Part shown: piece by piece, positions 52,613 to 63,475 of the stretch
How the letters are laid out: each line of letters begins with the position of its first letter
How positions within the stretch are numbered: position 1 is the stretch's first letter
Source: Takifugu bimaculatus
Taxonomy: Eukaryota; Chordata; Actinopteri; Tetraodontiformes; Tetraodontidae
Assembly: GCA_004026145.2 (NCBI GenBank)
Contig: CP034991.1
Coordinates: 7,103,294-7,167,293 of the forward strand
Reading direction: 5' to 3'
Length of the DNA: 64,000 bases
Notes under the pieces: generated by a model
The model's database searches: none
Told to the model about the DNA's origin: nothing
Seen by the model: the letters and a program-made list of their open reading frames with translations, nothing else
Translations under genes and position numbers: made by a program

Positions 52613-55600
52613 ACTTGTCTGTAAACATGCCAGAGTTTAGAAAAAGTAATGGTATTTTTAACAAAATTGTTGGAAAAGTTCCAAAGAGAAGGGCGAGCAC
52701 GGCAGTGAATGCACCTCTTTTTGAAGGGTATTTAATTTGCATTGTCAGAGGGCGGAAAAAGAAAATCACAACTGCTTCCTGTCGACTCTCATCCTAGTTG
52801 AGCAGCCGCAGCCGCTGACGTTCCAAACTGGCGTCGGCCTGCACCTGTTGGCACTGCTTAAATACTGTTGGAAGGGGAGCGCCACGTTGTTGCTTTTGAT
52901 TAAGGTCCTTGGGTTAAGAAAATGTCATTTGCAGCCCATAGATTGGCTCGCATGGTACCATTTCAACAGTTAATTCACACTGTGTTGGTGACAGTGATAG
53001 AATACCCTCCGTTAAAAATAATAACTCCAAGGCCATGTGGAAGTGAAATATGCTGCCTCCTCATCAGTTAGAGAGAAAATGATTCCTTGTTGGGAGTGCG
53101 AGACGACATTTTCTCTGCATTTTTTTTAATCTGTTCTCTGTTTAGCAAGGCCTTTGGAAAAATTGGAAAACATGACGGGATCAATACTTTGTCTAGGAAA
53201 CCATTTTTCGAGAAAACTCAGGGAGCCCAACCATCTGTGAAAGAGTAAAGGTTGGCATAACATGACATGATCACAGCAGTTCATGTGAAAGCTTACCCAC
53301 CCTATTTCTGATGGTCTTATCTTGAATTTCCGGGGGTGGGGATTACTGCAGCTGTAGGACGAGGTGAAATTCAGAATTGTTTCACATCTGCCTGTGTATC
53401 AAACAGAGAAAATGAAAGGCATGCTAGTATGCACTCCCAATGCCCAAACAGGAGAAGGAACTTGGATGTGTCACTGCTCTTAACTTCCTCCAGAGCAAAC
53501 CAGCAGACCAACAATTACAGGAAACATGCAGCTCTGGTTGTTTTGTTGTTGAGTTGTTTTCAGGGGAACTTTGTCATTGCCCGAAACCCTTAAAGCACAA
53601 CGGTTAGCTGCACTTGTCGCTAACGGAGAGCTGAGAATATGGCAAGGCTGTTTCACTGAGACGAGGTGAAAAGTGCTCTCCTCTGTTAGAGGAGGACCAT
53701 ATTGATTTAGCTGTGCGACTTCAGTAATCAATGAAAGCACCCTCTCTTATTTCAAGGTTTTATTCCCAATTCCCAGTTTTGGAGCATTCGTACCTGGACT
53801 TCCTTGAATCCGTAAACTACCTGATATTCCGGCCCATGTTGCTGCCTCTCTCTGGTCTTTTTGTCGATTGTTGACTCCTCATCATCTCCACCACCCACTT
53901 CACACATCCTTCTCATTATCAGATATCCTGGGATATGTAGATTTTTTTTCTTGTCTCTGAAGCCTCTTTTTTAATATCCCTGCTATTTCCGTCCTCCTGG
54001 CAGCCTTGCTAACAGATTACCAATAACCTCTCTGGTAGACCCATCATTTTACTGCTTCCTCCATCCTCTAGGGAAGGAGACCCTGCCAGTCATTGATCTG
54101 ACTAGTCTTTAGACTCTCTCCCATCCTCCTCCTTACCGCTTATATTCACTTTTCAGCTAGACAATCCACCTTTAGCCTGTGGGCCACATTTCAGCAGTCT
54201 GAGAGTGTGACTCCATCAACATCCGTGCTGAAAGGCCCAAGCGATGGATGCAAATGTAAGAAAAATGACATATCAAAAGATTTTTAAAGCACTCAATATT
54301 TTCTCATCTCTTCGACTTTCCTGCAATGTCTGCTCTCATATCACCATGTTTTTTTCAGAGCCTGCCCACTGCTCCGTAGAAATAGCTGATGGGGTAACGG
54401 GATGATGATCAACGTTTAGGGTAGAAAATTGATACATATGGCAATTTACATTTAAAATGTGTTTGACAAATAACACCTATGTAGAAATGTGGGATCAGTA
54501 AATTAGATGTACAATTGGTGTTTGTATCATACTGATATAATAAAATATCGATAATATGTGTGCATGTGCCAACAGTTAGATATTAATCATCTTTAACTGT
54601 TTATGATCAAATATTCTATATCTGTAAATATGTTTCATTCAACTCTTCCTGGTGAAAACTGTACATTTTCCTACTCTTCCCAATTTGGAGGTCATGGGAT
54701 AGCGTTTATTAGTCTGTATTTCTCTGTCGAGAGGTTATAAATGGATTTCAATGAAAATTTCAGGAAGTGTTTATAATGGGACATGAGACAGATGAGTAGA
54801 TTCCGGAGGGACGTCTAAAGGATCAAGGCCAATAGTCTTTAATCATGAAGCAACTTTCTATGTAACCTTTTACTATTACTGCCTTCACAGTGTATGTACT
54901 ATTTAAAACATCTGGACTCAGGTGTTCTAAATAAGCAGTGACAAAGAATCCTTTCCAGGTTATTGGTTGTACGAAGGTTACGCCCCCTCCAGCATATATG
55001 ATGTGGCTCTAATGGGCCTTCGGTGGACTGTAACATTCAGCGTGACTCTGTTACACTTGCTCTGTCAACGTTGATTTAATGGTTCAGATTACCCTTTTCC
55101 CAAAAGAGTGAGAAAGGGAATGAGAGTGGGAGAGTCATATTGATTTTCCAGACTTTGACAGACTCAGTGTGGGCTCCATGAAATGACATTTAGGAAGAGA
55201 AAGGTCTTATTTCCTCTTACCTCCTATTTTCTGTTTCCTTCCCTCCTCAGTTTACAAGTGTTTCAATTAAGTGAACTGTGTTTCTCTCTGTAAAGATCCT
55301 TCTCATAGGAGTCAGATGAAAAACAGTCCAGTCGCCACCCTGTATTGAATTAAACTGATTTCTTGTGCTCGTGCTGTCGCCATCTCCACAACGAACAACC
55401 AGCAAACTTCTATGATTTCTCTCCATCGCGTCAATGATGCTGCTGCTTCTGAGCACTTGCTTCAGCAGTGTCAAAGGGCAAGTGCTCATTTATAGTCTGG
55501 CAGCAAATCCATGATTTCAGCTGTGTGGGATCCGTATGGGGTTGGTCAGTTATCGATGGAGGCATTAATTCACGAATCACTGCACATTTTTAAGTTACTC

Positions 55601-55949
55601 AAAAAGGAAACGAAAGATTCGTGTTTCCCCTGTTTAAGAAATCTCACTATTGGACCATGTTTTTATTGTATAAGTCACGTATACAGAGACGTGTTAAAAC
55701 GTTGTCATCATTCCTAGATTAATGGTCTGGTCTCGCATCAAATATTTCACCAAATCTGCCTTCTTGTAACTCTCCAGACGCTGCTCATCAATTACAGCAA
55801 CCCTCACCCATGCCTTCATCAACCCTCGCTCAAAAGGTGACAAATGTTTTTTGCTCCCGGGGTTTCCAGAAAAATCTATGCTCTTTTGTTTTCACAGCCC
55901 TGGTTTCATAGTTCTCAAAGTTTGTTCTCGAGTCCTTAACACATCATCC
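52613..55949. other. Non-coding stretch, no supported gene
   Basis: AT-rich ordinary sequence. I see no long frame, tandem array or recognised element. Confidence 0.55.
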
Positions 55950-56460
55950 CAGCAGAACTTTCTTGTCATGTGGTGTCCTTGATCTACTTTGTGACTGGTC
56001 AGAAGTTCGGATTGGACGCTGTGTGCGCAGCCATAGGAGGGCCCTACTGCAAGGGCTCAGCACCCGAGGTTCTCATGAAGTATTAAGAACCATGGACAAA
56101 ATGACCGACTGTAACACTTTTGGTTTGGACCCTCAGAAAGGCTTTAATTCATCAAGGTTTTTGAAACATTCCTCACAGATTTTGGTCCTCTTTGACACGC
56201 GGTTGCTGCAAATTTGTGCGCTACACATTTATGATGCGAGTGTGAAGGCCACTGGAAACCAGTCAGTTCATTCTCAAGTGCCATAAACCAGTTTGGGAAG
56301 AAAGTCCTTCCTCTTGGGCCCTCAAAAATCAAGCTCCCTCATACCTGGAGAAGCTGATAGCACCATATCATCTCAATAGATGGTTCTCACAAAAGTCTGC
56401 TATGCTTGTAATTCCCAAGGTAGCTATGGTGGTTGAGCATTTAGCTATCACCCCCCCCCC
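55950..56460 (+). mobile_element. Second decayed LINE ORF2 C-terminal fragment
   Basis: The frame at 56318-56420 reads ALKNQAPSYLEKLIAPYHLN and continues to SAMLVIPK, again matching the APSYL...PY...R(S)...L.VPR terminus of L2/CR1-type reverse transcriptases. Just upstream, in another frame and with an in-frame stop, an AANLCATHL...GHWKPV stretch (about 56205-56250) corresponds to the NAAARLLT...LHWLPV block. Frameshifts separate the two pieces. The 5' limit at about 55950 is a guess. It is on the same strand as the 50.4-kb copy and is also inactive. Confidence 0.55.
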
Positions 56461-56624
56461 CTCCTCCTCCAACTATATTATCAGATCCCTGTCCAGGGAT
56501 GGAAGGCTACCCCCCTCTCTACTTAAACTGATAAAGCTGAAATCCTTACTTTTTAAAGTGTGTATAGTAAGTAATTCTATAGTTAGTCATTACCATAGCT
56601 AATTTCATTCTCCTTCTGTCTTCC

Positions 56625-56710
56625 TCTGTACCCAGTCTCCCTGGTCCTGCTCTAGGTTTCTTCCTGTTTAAAGGCATTTGCCAGGCTCCCCTGCTGACCC
56701 ACAAGACAAT
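56625..56710 (+). repeat. Fish-type interspersed repeat tail
   Basis: The block cctggtcctgctctaggttt and the following cttcctgtttaaaggcattt match a motif that recurs throughout teleost genomes (consensus near ggttcttcctgttaaaaggg, from memory). It follows the LINE fragment at 56.3 kb and may be the 3' untranslated end of the same element. Confidence 0.45.
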
Positions 56711-57430
56711 TGTCTCACCAACCCAAATAACAGCCAGATAAACAGAACGACCACTTTCAATCATTTCTTACATTTATTTGCTGGATGCCTTTGTGGGGTT
56801 TCACAGAAATTTGTCTGTTTTATTGGGACGTTATCTTATGACTTCAAATGTCATAAGTTTCACGTTTTCCCAAAAATATAAAGTATAAATTCTTCAGCTC
56901 AACTTTAATTTCCGTGGCTTTCAAAGTGCACAGGGGTGGCCACGATACTCAATCTTAGAGATGTTGAAACAACAGCCATGTTTCTTGCCAATCCTTCTTT
57001 CCAGCACCCAACACTCTCACCATGCCCCCTTTCCCCCATCGGGCTTTATTCTCGTCAAAAGCATCATCTGCCAAGGTCTCAGTGACCTCAGGAGAGCTGC
57101 CAGAATCAGACGGCTCCTGCTGGGCTTGCATTTCAGCTGCAGTGTATTGGGTGAATTATCAGTTTCGTTTTAATTGAATGGCTTCAAGTTTCTTCTTCCC
57201 TGCGGGCTACAGGGGTCAAACCTTCTGGTTGGTGTTGGGGAGGTTTTTATGCTGACTAAATGACCATACAAGAGACAAAAATGTTATTAGGACTCCTGCT
57301 AGAATAATAAGCACATTTTTCTCTAACAGTAAAGGTAATATGGAAGATGAAGATGAAGCCAGATGATAAAGATAACAATTACAAAAGCAACCGAACAGAA
57401 CTAGACTGAAAGTAGCTCCAACATGCAAAT
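56711..57430. other. 3' flank of the coiled-coil gene
   Basis: No frame of interest. Contains a canonical minus-strand poly(A) hexamer near 56772 that could end a longer 3' UTR. Confidence 0.4.
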
Positions 57431-57436
57431 TTTAAT
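57431..57436 (-). terminator. Candidate poly(A) signal for the coiled-coil gene
   Basis: The plus strand reads tttaat, that is ATTAAA on the coding strand, 60 bases past the stop codon. ATTAAA is the commonest variant of AATAAA. A canonical signal (tttatt on plus) appears only further downstream near 56772. No genomic poly(A) stretch is visible just after the stop, so the tail expected of a very young retrocopy is absent or eroded. Confidence 0.3.
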
Positions 57437-57495
57437 ACATATAAACATACTGAGGATAAAATCTCTTTGTCTCTTTGTAGCCTTGGGTAGCATAC

Positions 57496-60400
57496 TCAAG
57501 GATAGCTGGACATCTGGAGCTGAAGCTGCGCCATCCGTAATTGGCTTGCTAACGCCATAGAGTGGCGAGTCTCGTCATTGTAGAGCTTTTGATATCGCTG
57601 TGCATCGGCACACGAGGATTTGTAGGACTTAGTCAACATCAGCAGCTCCTTCTTCATTTTCTGCAGATCCTGCTCGTGCTGCACCTTTGTCTCCTCAAAA
57701 GCTTGTTTCTCCTCAAATGCTTCGCTTTGGGACGGGAGGCGTCGTTTTTCCACCTGCAGCTGCTGTTGGAATGTCTGTAACTCTGCCTCATTTCGTGTTC
57801 TCTGGAGATAAAGCTCATCCTTCAGCATTTTGTTCCTCCTCAGCTGCCGGTCCAGTTCGTCTTGAAGATGGTTGCTCTGTGTTTCCAGCTGACTGTACAG
57901 CGCCTTTTCCTTCGTGAGTTGAGTTTGCAGCTTGCTCACCATTTCTTTCATTTCTGTCATTTCAGCTTCGTTTATCCTCTGATCCTGCAACATTTTACTT
58001 GTTGATTTTGTTAGACTGTGCAACTTCCAGGTTTTCTTTTGATATCTGGTGTTTTTCAACAGTTCCTCCTTCAACTGGAAACCCAGCCAGTCGTTCTCTT
58101 CTTTGTTTTGGTTGGCTCTCTTAGTTTCTGAATCAAGCTCTCTTTTCAGCTTGTCTAATTTTTTGATCAGCTCAGCCTTTTCTTGTATCATGGCTTTTTG
58201 GAGACGGATGGTGTTCTTCAGAGTGCCTTTGTTCACTGAAATGCTTTGGCGTGCCTGTTGTAATTCTTGCTCCACCTTCGTGAAGTTAGTCTTTAATTTA
58301 TTGTTCTCTGCTTGTAAGTCTTGAATCTTCTGCTCACTGGTTTCGTTATAAGTACTTTTTTGGTTAAGCCGCTCCCTGCATTGCTGCAGACTCGCCTGTA
58401 GTTCTTGGTTTCGGGCAACTGCCTGATCTTTCTCACACTGTAGTTTCTCTAGTTGCAAGGTTGTCTCCTTCAGCTCCTTTGAAATTCTGCTCACATTATT
58501 TTCCTTGTCTTTCCCAAGCGACACCGCTCCTGATAGTTCCTTTAAGAGGTCCTTGCTCTCCTTAAGTTCCTCTTTGAGACGCTGGGTCTCCAGCCTGTGT
58601 TTGTCTTGAAGGAGATCAGCCTCCTTTTTGGCTTCACTCAGGCAAAGATGGGTGGACTCAAGTTCTTTCTTAATCATCTCATGGGATTTCCGCTCATTTT
58701 CCAGACAGGCAGCCATGGCAGCCAAATCAGATTTCAGGGTGGGCGTCTTGTTATCATAGCTGCAGACATCTTTCATGATCATGGCATTCAGTATGAGATC
58801 GTGGTGTGTATCTTCAAGCTTCTCCTTCAAAATTTCAATATTCTGCTGCTGAGCTTTCTCTTCATTGCAGTACACATGGGGCAGCTTCAATTCTTCCCTC
58901 AGGCCAGCCAACTGCCTCTGCAAGTCTTTCATGGAGCTGTTCTTCTCTTCATTGATCTCTTTTTGGATACAGACCTGCTCCCGAAACAAATTCTGCTGAT
59001 TTCTGGAGTTAAAGATTAGCTTATTGTTTTCCAACTTTATTGATTGGTAAGTTGACTCATCGTTAATGGTCTTATTAACTTTGACATTGTACTGCACTTC
59101 CAAATTTCTTATAATTTGTTTGAGGTAGCTGGATTCATAATTACTGTCCTTCAAAAGTCTGTTAATCTTTTCCTTTTCCTTTTCTGCTTGTCTAAATTTG
59201 GCTGTCAGTTTTTGACAGTGATCTTTTTTCTTCTGAAGGGAGATGACGTATGCTTTGATGACACGCAGCAGCTCCTGAAAAGTTGCACTGTCCAAAATCG
59301 AACTAAGCTTCTTGAAGAGGGCCGACTGCTGACCTTTGTAAATGGAAAACTCTGTGGCACTAGTGGAGCTTTCCGAGAACTCAGAAAACTCGGAGGACTC
59401 ATAGAACTCTGAAGACTCATCTGTGATCTCAGACCCTTGCAGATTCTTTTTTTTTATCTTTGTAGTTACAGACAATCTTCCCTCTAAAGCTGACCCATTA
59501 CATGTACTGGGGGAATCCGCCAGTAAAAGATAGTCTCCAGTTGTTCTCTGAGACGCTTCATCATTTTTCTCCAGTGAGGCGTCCAGATCTTTCCAGCTCT
59601 CCACTTTTGCGATGCTGTCTGTTTTCTCAGGCCGATGGCAGAACGGCGCTGTCCTGCATGCTGATTGAGACGGGGCAACAAAAGAAACATTACGGTCAAC
59701 ATTTACAGGGGCTGATGTCAAATCGTCCTTGTGTTCCTGCTCTTGCTCAGAGGGGTTGAAACATACCGGCCCAAGTCCAACTGAAGCTGATCTATTAGGG
59801 GTTGAGGTTTTGCTGTTAGAAGCACTGTCCAAAATATGTGGTCGGTCTACACCATCATCATTGTTGTCACTATCACTCAGATCAAACTCTTCCTCTACTT
59901 TATTTTCTAGTTTAAGTTGTTCTATCATCCCCAATAGTTGGGATTCTGAACAGTTTGCTGCTTCAGAAGATGCAACCAAGGGAACATTGCAGTGATGTTT
60001 TTGCAAAGCTGCTGCCAAGTGCTCATTTATCTCTTTCTGCTCTTTTTCAGAGAGGCTGTACTTGTCTGACTCAAGCTCGGGTGAAGGGGATCCACCGCCA
60101 ATGGAGAGTTTTTGTTTTAAGTTTTCCCATGCAGCTTCATCACTGGAATTATCATCATGACTGCTCAGACAAAACTCTTCCATTTCATATTTGGCCTCCA
60201 TTTCCAATATTTCAGATTTTGGAGAGGAAAGAACACGGGAACTATGTCCTGCAGCCACCAAGTCATCAGTGTGTTCCTGCTCTTTTTCAGAGAGGCTGTA
60301 CTCGTCTGACTCAAGCTCGGGTGAAGGGGATCCACCATCAATGGAGGGTTTTTGTTTTAAGTTTTCCCATCCAGCTTCATCACTGGCATTATCATCATGA

Positions 60401-61053
60401 CTGCTCAGACAAAACTCTTCCATTTCATATTTGGCCTCCATTTCCAATATTCCAGGTTTTGGAGAGAAAAGAACACAGGAACTATGTCCTGCATTCACCA
60501 AGTCATCAGTGTGTTCCTCCTCTTTTTCAGAGTAGTCAGAATGCAGAGACTGACATCCAGAGGACAGGGATCCTTCAGTAGTTGAGAATAGAATGCCATC
60601 TAAGTCACTTTCCAGATTGCCTGTGTTTTCTTTTTCAGAGTGGTCAGCAGACACAGACTGTAGTCCAGGCGAAGGTGACCTAGCATTATTTGGATTATGA
60701 CATTTTATAATATTATCCAAGAATCCTAAATAGTTTCCACCCCTACAAAACTCCACAAGTTCTTGTAGGTCTGTTCTTTTCCCCGTATGTAAGACAGGAG
60801 ATCCAAGGAAGAGTTCTGCTTGAGGAGATTCCTTGCTGCTTGACTCCGAAGTGGCTGAAAGAGGCTCCGATAGTGAATCTCTGTTTTTGCTATCGTCACC
60901 CTCCTGGTCCTCACAAGGTACAGTTTCACGACTGTGGACCAGGAATTGGTCTCTGCTCAGATTTTGTGATCGATTTGTCCCCTTGGTCTCATTAGAGACT
61001 TTTTGTTCTTCCAAATTATTCATTGAAGCTGTTTTGAAAATTTTCCCCAACAT
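57496..61053 (-). CDS. ANKRD26/CCDC144-like coiled-coil protein, intronless (probable retrogene)
   Basis: An uninterrupted 1185-codon frame runs from ATG (61053-61051) to TGA (57498-57496). An in-frame TGA lies directly upstream at 61056-61054, so this ATG is the first possible start; its Kozak context is weak (T at -3). Residues 1-16 (MLGKIFKTASMNNLEE) resemble the segment that precedes the ankyrin repeats in ANKRD26, but no ankyrin repeat follows. Residues about 50-570 are acidic, Ser-rich and low-complexity, with recurring SEKE-x-EHTDDL motifs and two 80-residue repeats (179-258, 259-338). Residues about 578-1185 are near-continuous coiled coil. Within it, a KKxHCxxLT segment, a REQ...CIQKEI segment (about 685-700), an ILKEKLED...LENERKSHE segment (about 738-775, CCDC144C-like) and a final YQKLYNDE...SLA-type segment (about 1150-1170) match my memory of ANKRD26 order. 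In mammals ANKRD26 is a centriolar distal-appendage protein with many exons. Lack of introns and of ankyrin repeats suggests a retrocopy. The family call is from memory, not a search; any coiled-coil protein is an alternative. Confidence 0.72.
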   Translation of the reverse strand: MLGKIFKTASMNNLEEQKVSNETKGTNRSQNLSRDQFLVHSRETVPCEDQEGDDSKNRDSLSEPLSATSESSSKESPQAELFLGSPVLHTGKRTDLQELVEFCRGGNYLGFLDNIIKCHNPNNARSPSPGLQSVSADHSEKENTGNLESDLDGILFSTTEGSLSSGCQSLHSDYSEKEEEHTDDLVNAGHSSCVLFSPKPGILEMEAKYEMEEFCLSSHDDNASDEAGWENLKQKPSIDGGSPSPELESDEYSLSEKEQEHTDDLVAAGHSSRVLSSPKSEILEMEAKYEMEEFCLSSHDDNSSDEAAWENLKQKLSIGGGSPSPELESDKYSLSEKEQKEINEHLAAALQKHHCNVPLVASSEAANCSESQLLGMIEQLKLENKVEEEFDLSDSDNNDDGVDRPHILDSASNSKTSTPNRSASVGLGPVCFNPSEQEQEHKDDLTSAPVNVDRNVSFVAPSQSACRTAPFCHRPEKTDSIAKVESWKDLDASLEKNDEASQRTTGDYLLLADSPSTCNGSALEGRLSVTTKIKKKNLQGSEITDESSEFYESSEFSEFSESSTSATEFSIYKGQQSALFKKLSSILDSATFQELLRVIKAYVISLQKKKDHCQKLTAKFRQAEKEKEKINRLLKDSNYESSYLKQIIRNLEVQYNVKVNKTINDESTYQSIKLENNKLIFNSRNQQNLFREQVCIQKEINEEKNSSMKDLQRQLAGLREELKLPHVYCNEEKAQQQNIEILKEKLEDTHHDLILNAMIMKDVCSYDNKTPTLKSDLAAMAACLENERKSHEMIKKELESTHLCLSEAKKEADLLQDKHRLETQRLKEELKESKDLLKELSGAVSLGKDKENNVSRISKELKETTLQLEKLQCEKDQAVARNQELQASLQQCRERLNQKSTYNETSEQKIQDLQAENNKLKTNFTKVEQELQQARQSISVNKGTLKNTIRLQKAMIQEKAELIKKLDKLKRELDSETKRANQNKEENDWLGFQLKEELLKNTRYQKKTWKLHSLTKSTSKMLQDQRINEAEMTEMKEMVSKLQTQLTKEKALYSQLETQSNHLQDELDRQLRRNKMLKDELYLQRTRNEAELQTFQQQLQVEKRRLPSQSEAFEEKQAFEETKVQHEQDLQKMKKELLMLTKSYKSSCADAQRYQKLYNDETRHSMALASQLRMAQLQLQMSSYP
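60041..60520 (-). repeat. In-frame 240-bp tandem duplication inside the coiled-coil gene
   Basis: Two head-to-tail 240-bp units (60041-60280 and 60281-60520) align without gaps. They encode residues 259-338 and 179-258. By eye I count 13 differences (about 95% identity), falling in 11 codons, all amino-acid changing. The core EMEAKYEMEEFCLSSHDDN is identical in both. A partial further unit (SDYSEKEEEHTDDL, SADHSEKENTGNL) lies on the N-terminal side, and a more diverged one (SEQEQEHKDDL) on the C-terminal side. The region has therefore expanded by repeated duplication of one 80-residue module. Confidence 0.92.
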
Positions 61054-63339
61054 TCAGTGAGTTGCTATGAATATTATTGCCTCTCATCAGTTGAGAAACT
61101 ATGTAATGAAAAAAGATGATCAAAGCCTGGTCACATAAAAGCTTTTTTGTTTCAACACATCAAAGCCATCTAAGCTTAACATTAGACAATAAACACATTT
61201 GTATCAGGGCCCCGAATACCTAGCGGAAAACTTTAGATAAGGGGGGGTATTAGGAATTGTTGCTATGGAGCGTCGCAGTGAGTGGGCACGGTGACCCATG
61301 GCTCCGAGACAATCTGACTTATTTTTACTTTTTCATTGTGGAGTTATTTTTGACACCTCTGGCTGATACACCTCATACTCAGCAAAAACAAGATACCAGA
61401 AAGGTTACCTGCAATGCTTCTCCGTGTCCTGAACCTTGTAGATCAGGGGGTTCTGCTGCTGTTAACAACACGACTACAATCCTTTATGGATTCTCTAAAG
61501 ACAATATCTTCATAAAAATGATGGCCTGGCCACAAATCTTTATTCCAAAATGGCAGCAGCGAGACAGGAACTGAAGTTCCATTGAACTTTTTCAACACAT
61601 GGTGGAAGCACATGGCCACGCTGTGTGTGGGCCTGAGACACCTCTGTGGGGTGTCAATGATCAGTGAGCTGTAACCCACAATTAGCATGCTGTCAGTAGT
61701 GAAATGCCTAAAATAAAAATGCAAAGACCTCAGCAGCAGATACAGAAGGACTAATATTGGCGTGGTGGGTGTCTCTGAGGGCCTAGAGGGTTCTCATCCC
61801 ACTTTGTTGCATAAATGCTCCAGGACCTGAGGACAGGCCCATGCTGGATCAGGACCTTTGAACCCAGCAAGAGACCTAAAAAATGGATGCCCAACGTGGT
61901 CCCTTGTTGTACACCTCTTTCACACCTAGAGCCTGATCCTGCAGGGAGTTTAATCTTCTCCACCTTACACCAGAAAGAGTATCATCATTTTCCTAGATTA
62001 TGTCTTTTGTTGCTAAGAAAAGAGCAGAATTTGGGGGCAGATAAGCAAAGTCTTCATTCCTTCCTGGCTGTAACATTTGGTCTCTTCCCTGCAATTCGTA
62101 GAATCATAAAGCTGAAGGGACTGTCACGCACAATTAAATGATCCAACAGCAGTCTGTGACTTTAAGAGAAACTGTTAGTAGCCTTCTTAAGCCCCTTTCA
62201 CACGCCATGAAAGTCATTGTCCCAGGTCGACGCAGGTCTTCAGCACTGTCAGAGCCTGACCCTGGAGAATAGCGGCACGCTGAATATACCTACTGCTTGT
62301 GTAGCAACATAGCACACCTTTATTATTGAGCACATCAGCAGCTTCCACAAAAAAGAAGAGATTCGGCGGCACATTTCAGACCCTGCGTGGGACACATTCC
62401 TGCCAATGATGCCAGCTTGGAACTCACTGAGTGATCTTATTATGAACTTTGCAAATTAATACCTAGATGGCCACGGCACATTAACGGCCCACTGCAAAAC
62501 ATTTACCGAAAGCATTGCAAGATGAGACTGTTGCCTAAAAATTACAATGTGTTCTTGGCTTTTAATGCTTTGTAAAAGAGAGCCATTGGGGTGAACCCAA
62601 CGCTGGTAGTCAGGGAGCAATTTAAGACACACAGACATTATTTAAAAATAAAAGGTTGATTTCCTTAGCAACCAGTTACTGTTTTAATTTGGTTCTTTTT
62701 TCATGTCCTGCAGTCTTTTGTGCAACCTTTTACAGTGTTGAGGACTACATATCCCAGATGCATTCCCATGAATTGCTCGTATGGTTATCGCTGCCTTTTA
62801 CACTTACGTTGGTTCTTTGTGGAACTGTGCGCAGCGTTAGGAATGCACGGTTTATGTGACTGAGTACTTTACTGTCCACATCTCTAATGTGGTGAATGAA
62901 AAAAGTACAGGCAACATTACAAGGCTGATGACACAAAGTACTTTTGTTCCTACCTGATTAAGGAGCCGGAGGGTGTAGGTCAAGCTTGTCTCCCCACACC
63001 AGATTTGAGTTTAAAAAAATCAATATGATTATTAATAAATGCGTTAGCCTCTGAAGAGAGCTAGTGGATATCAAACTGTGAAAGAACTCCGCCTGGCTGA
63101 ATATTATTGGATGGATGGACTCCTCCAAAGCCTCTCATTCCTTTGAGGTTGTCTCTCAGGCTGTTTAACCTTAAAATCTTGTAATTAATGGGACCGATTT
63201 CATCGGGTGATGTGCATTTGGCTTTTTATGAATCATCTCTTGCATTTTCCTGCCATTCGTTTATTTTTCTCTTCTTCTGCATTCCTGCAATCGCTTTCCC
63301 TTTTTTCCGCCTCACTTTTCTGGGTAGTGTCGTTTGTCA
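61054..63339. other. 5' flank of the coiled-coil gene
   Basis: No other gene recognised. On the minus strand an acceptor-like site ends at 61099 and a donor-like AAC|GTAAGT lies near 62807, compatible with a 1.7-kb 5' UTR intron; unproven. Confidence 0.35.
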
Positions 63340-63475
63340 GCCACGTCACTGAAAGTAGCGTCACAGGTGTGTCTGATCAACACTGAAGAGCACTTCCCAT
63401 TGGTTAAGAGAGCTGCTCTCATAGCAACAGTGACACAGGAACATAACTAACGCTCTCGTTGGTCAACGAGAAGGT
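63340..63475 (-). promoter_or_regulatory. Candidate TATA-less promoter with CCAAT and CRE-like motifs
   Basis: This short block holds two CRE half-sites (cgtca in ccacgtcactg and gcgtcacag), an inverted CCAAT box (cattggtta), a second attgg-like box inside a perfect 7-bp inverted repeat (CTCGTTG-GT-CAACGAG, 63455-63470), and a half X-box (catagcaac). Such clusters are typical of TATA-less housekeeping or ciliary promoters. It lies 2.3 kb upstream of the coiled-coil frame. A donor-like AAC|GTAAGT on the minus strand near 62807 and an acceptor-like cttttttcattacatag ending at 61099 could join a 5' UTR exon to the coding exon. Entirely inferred. Confidence 0.2.

Noticed and set aside
55963..56286. 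107-codon frame as an intact reverse-transcriptase piece (begins MSCGVLD)
   Set aside because: Only the first four residues recall the SCGVPQG block; the recognisable LINE blocks lie in other frames, so this frame is not the coding one.
62191..62230. ccctttcacacgcc as a DNA-transposon end
   Set aside because: No matching inverted copy or target-site duplication found nearby by eye.
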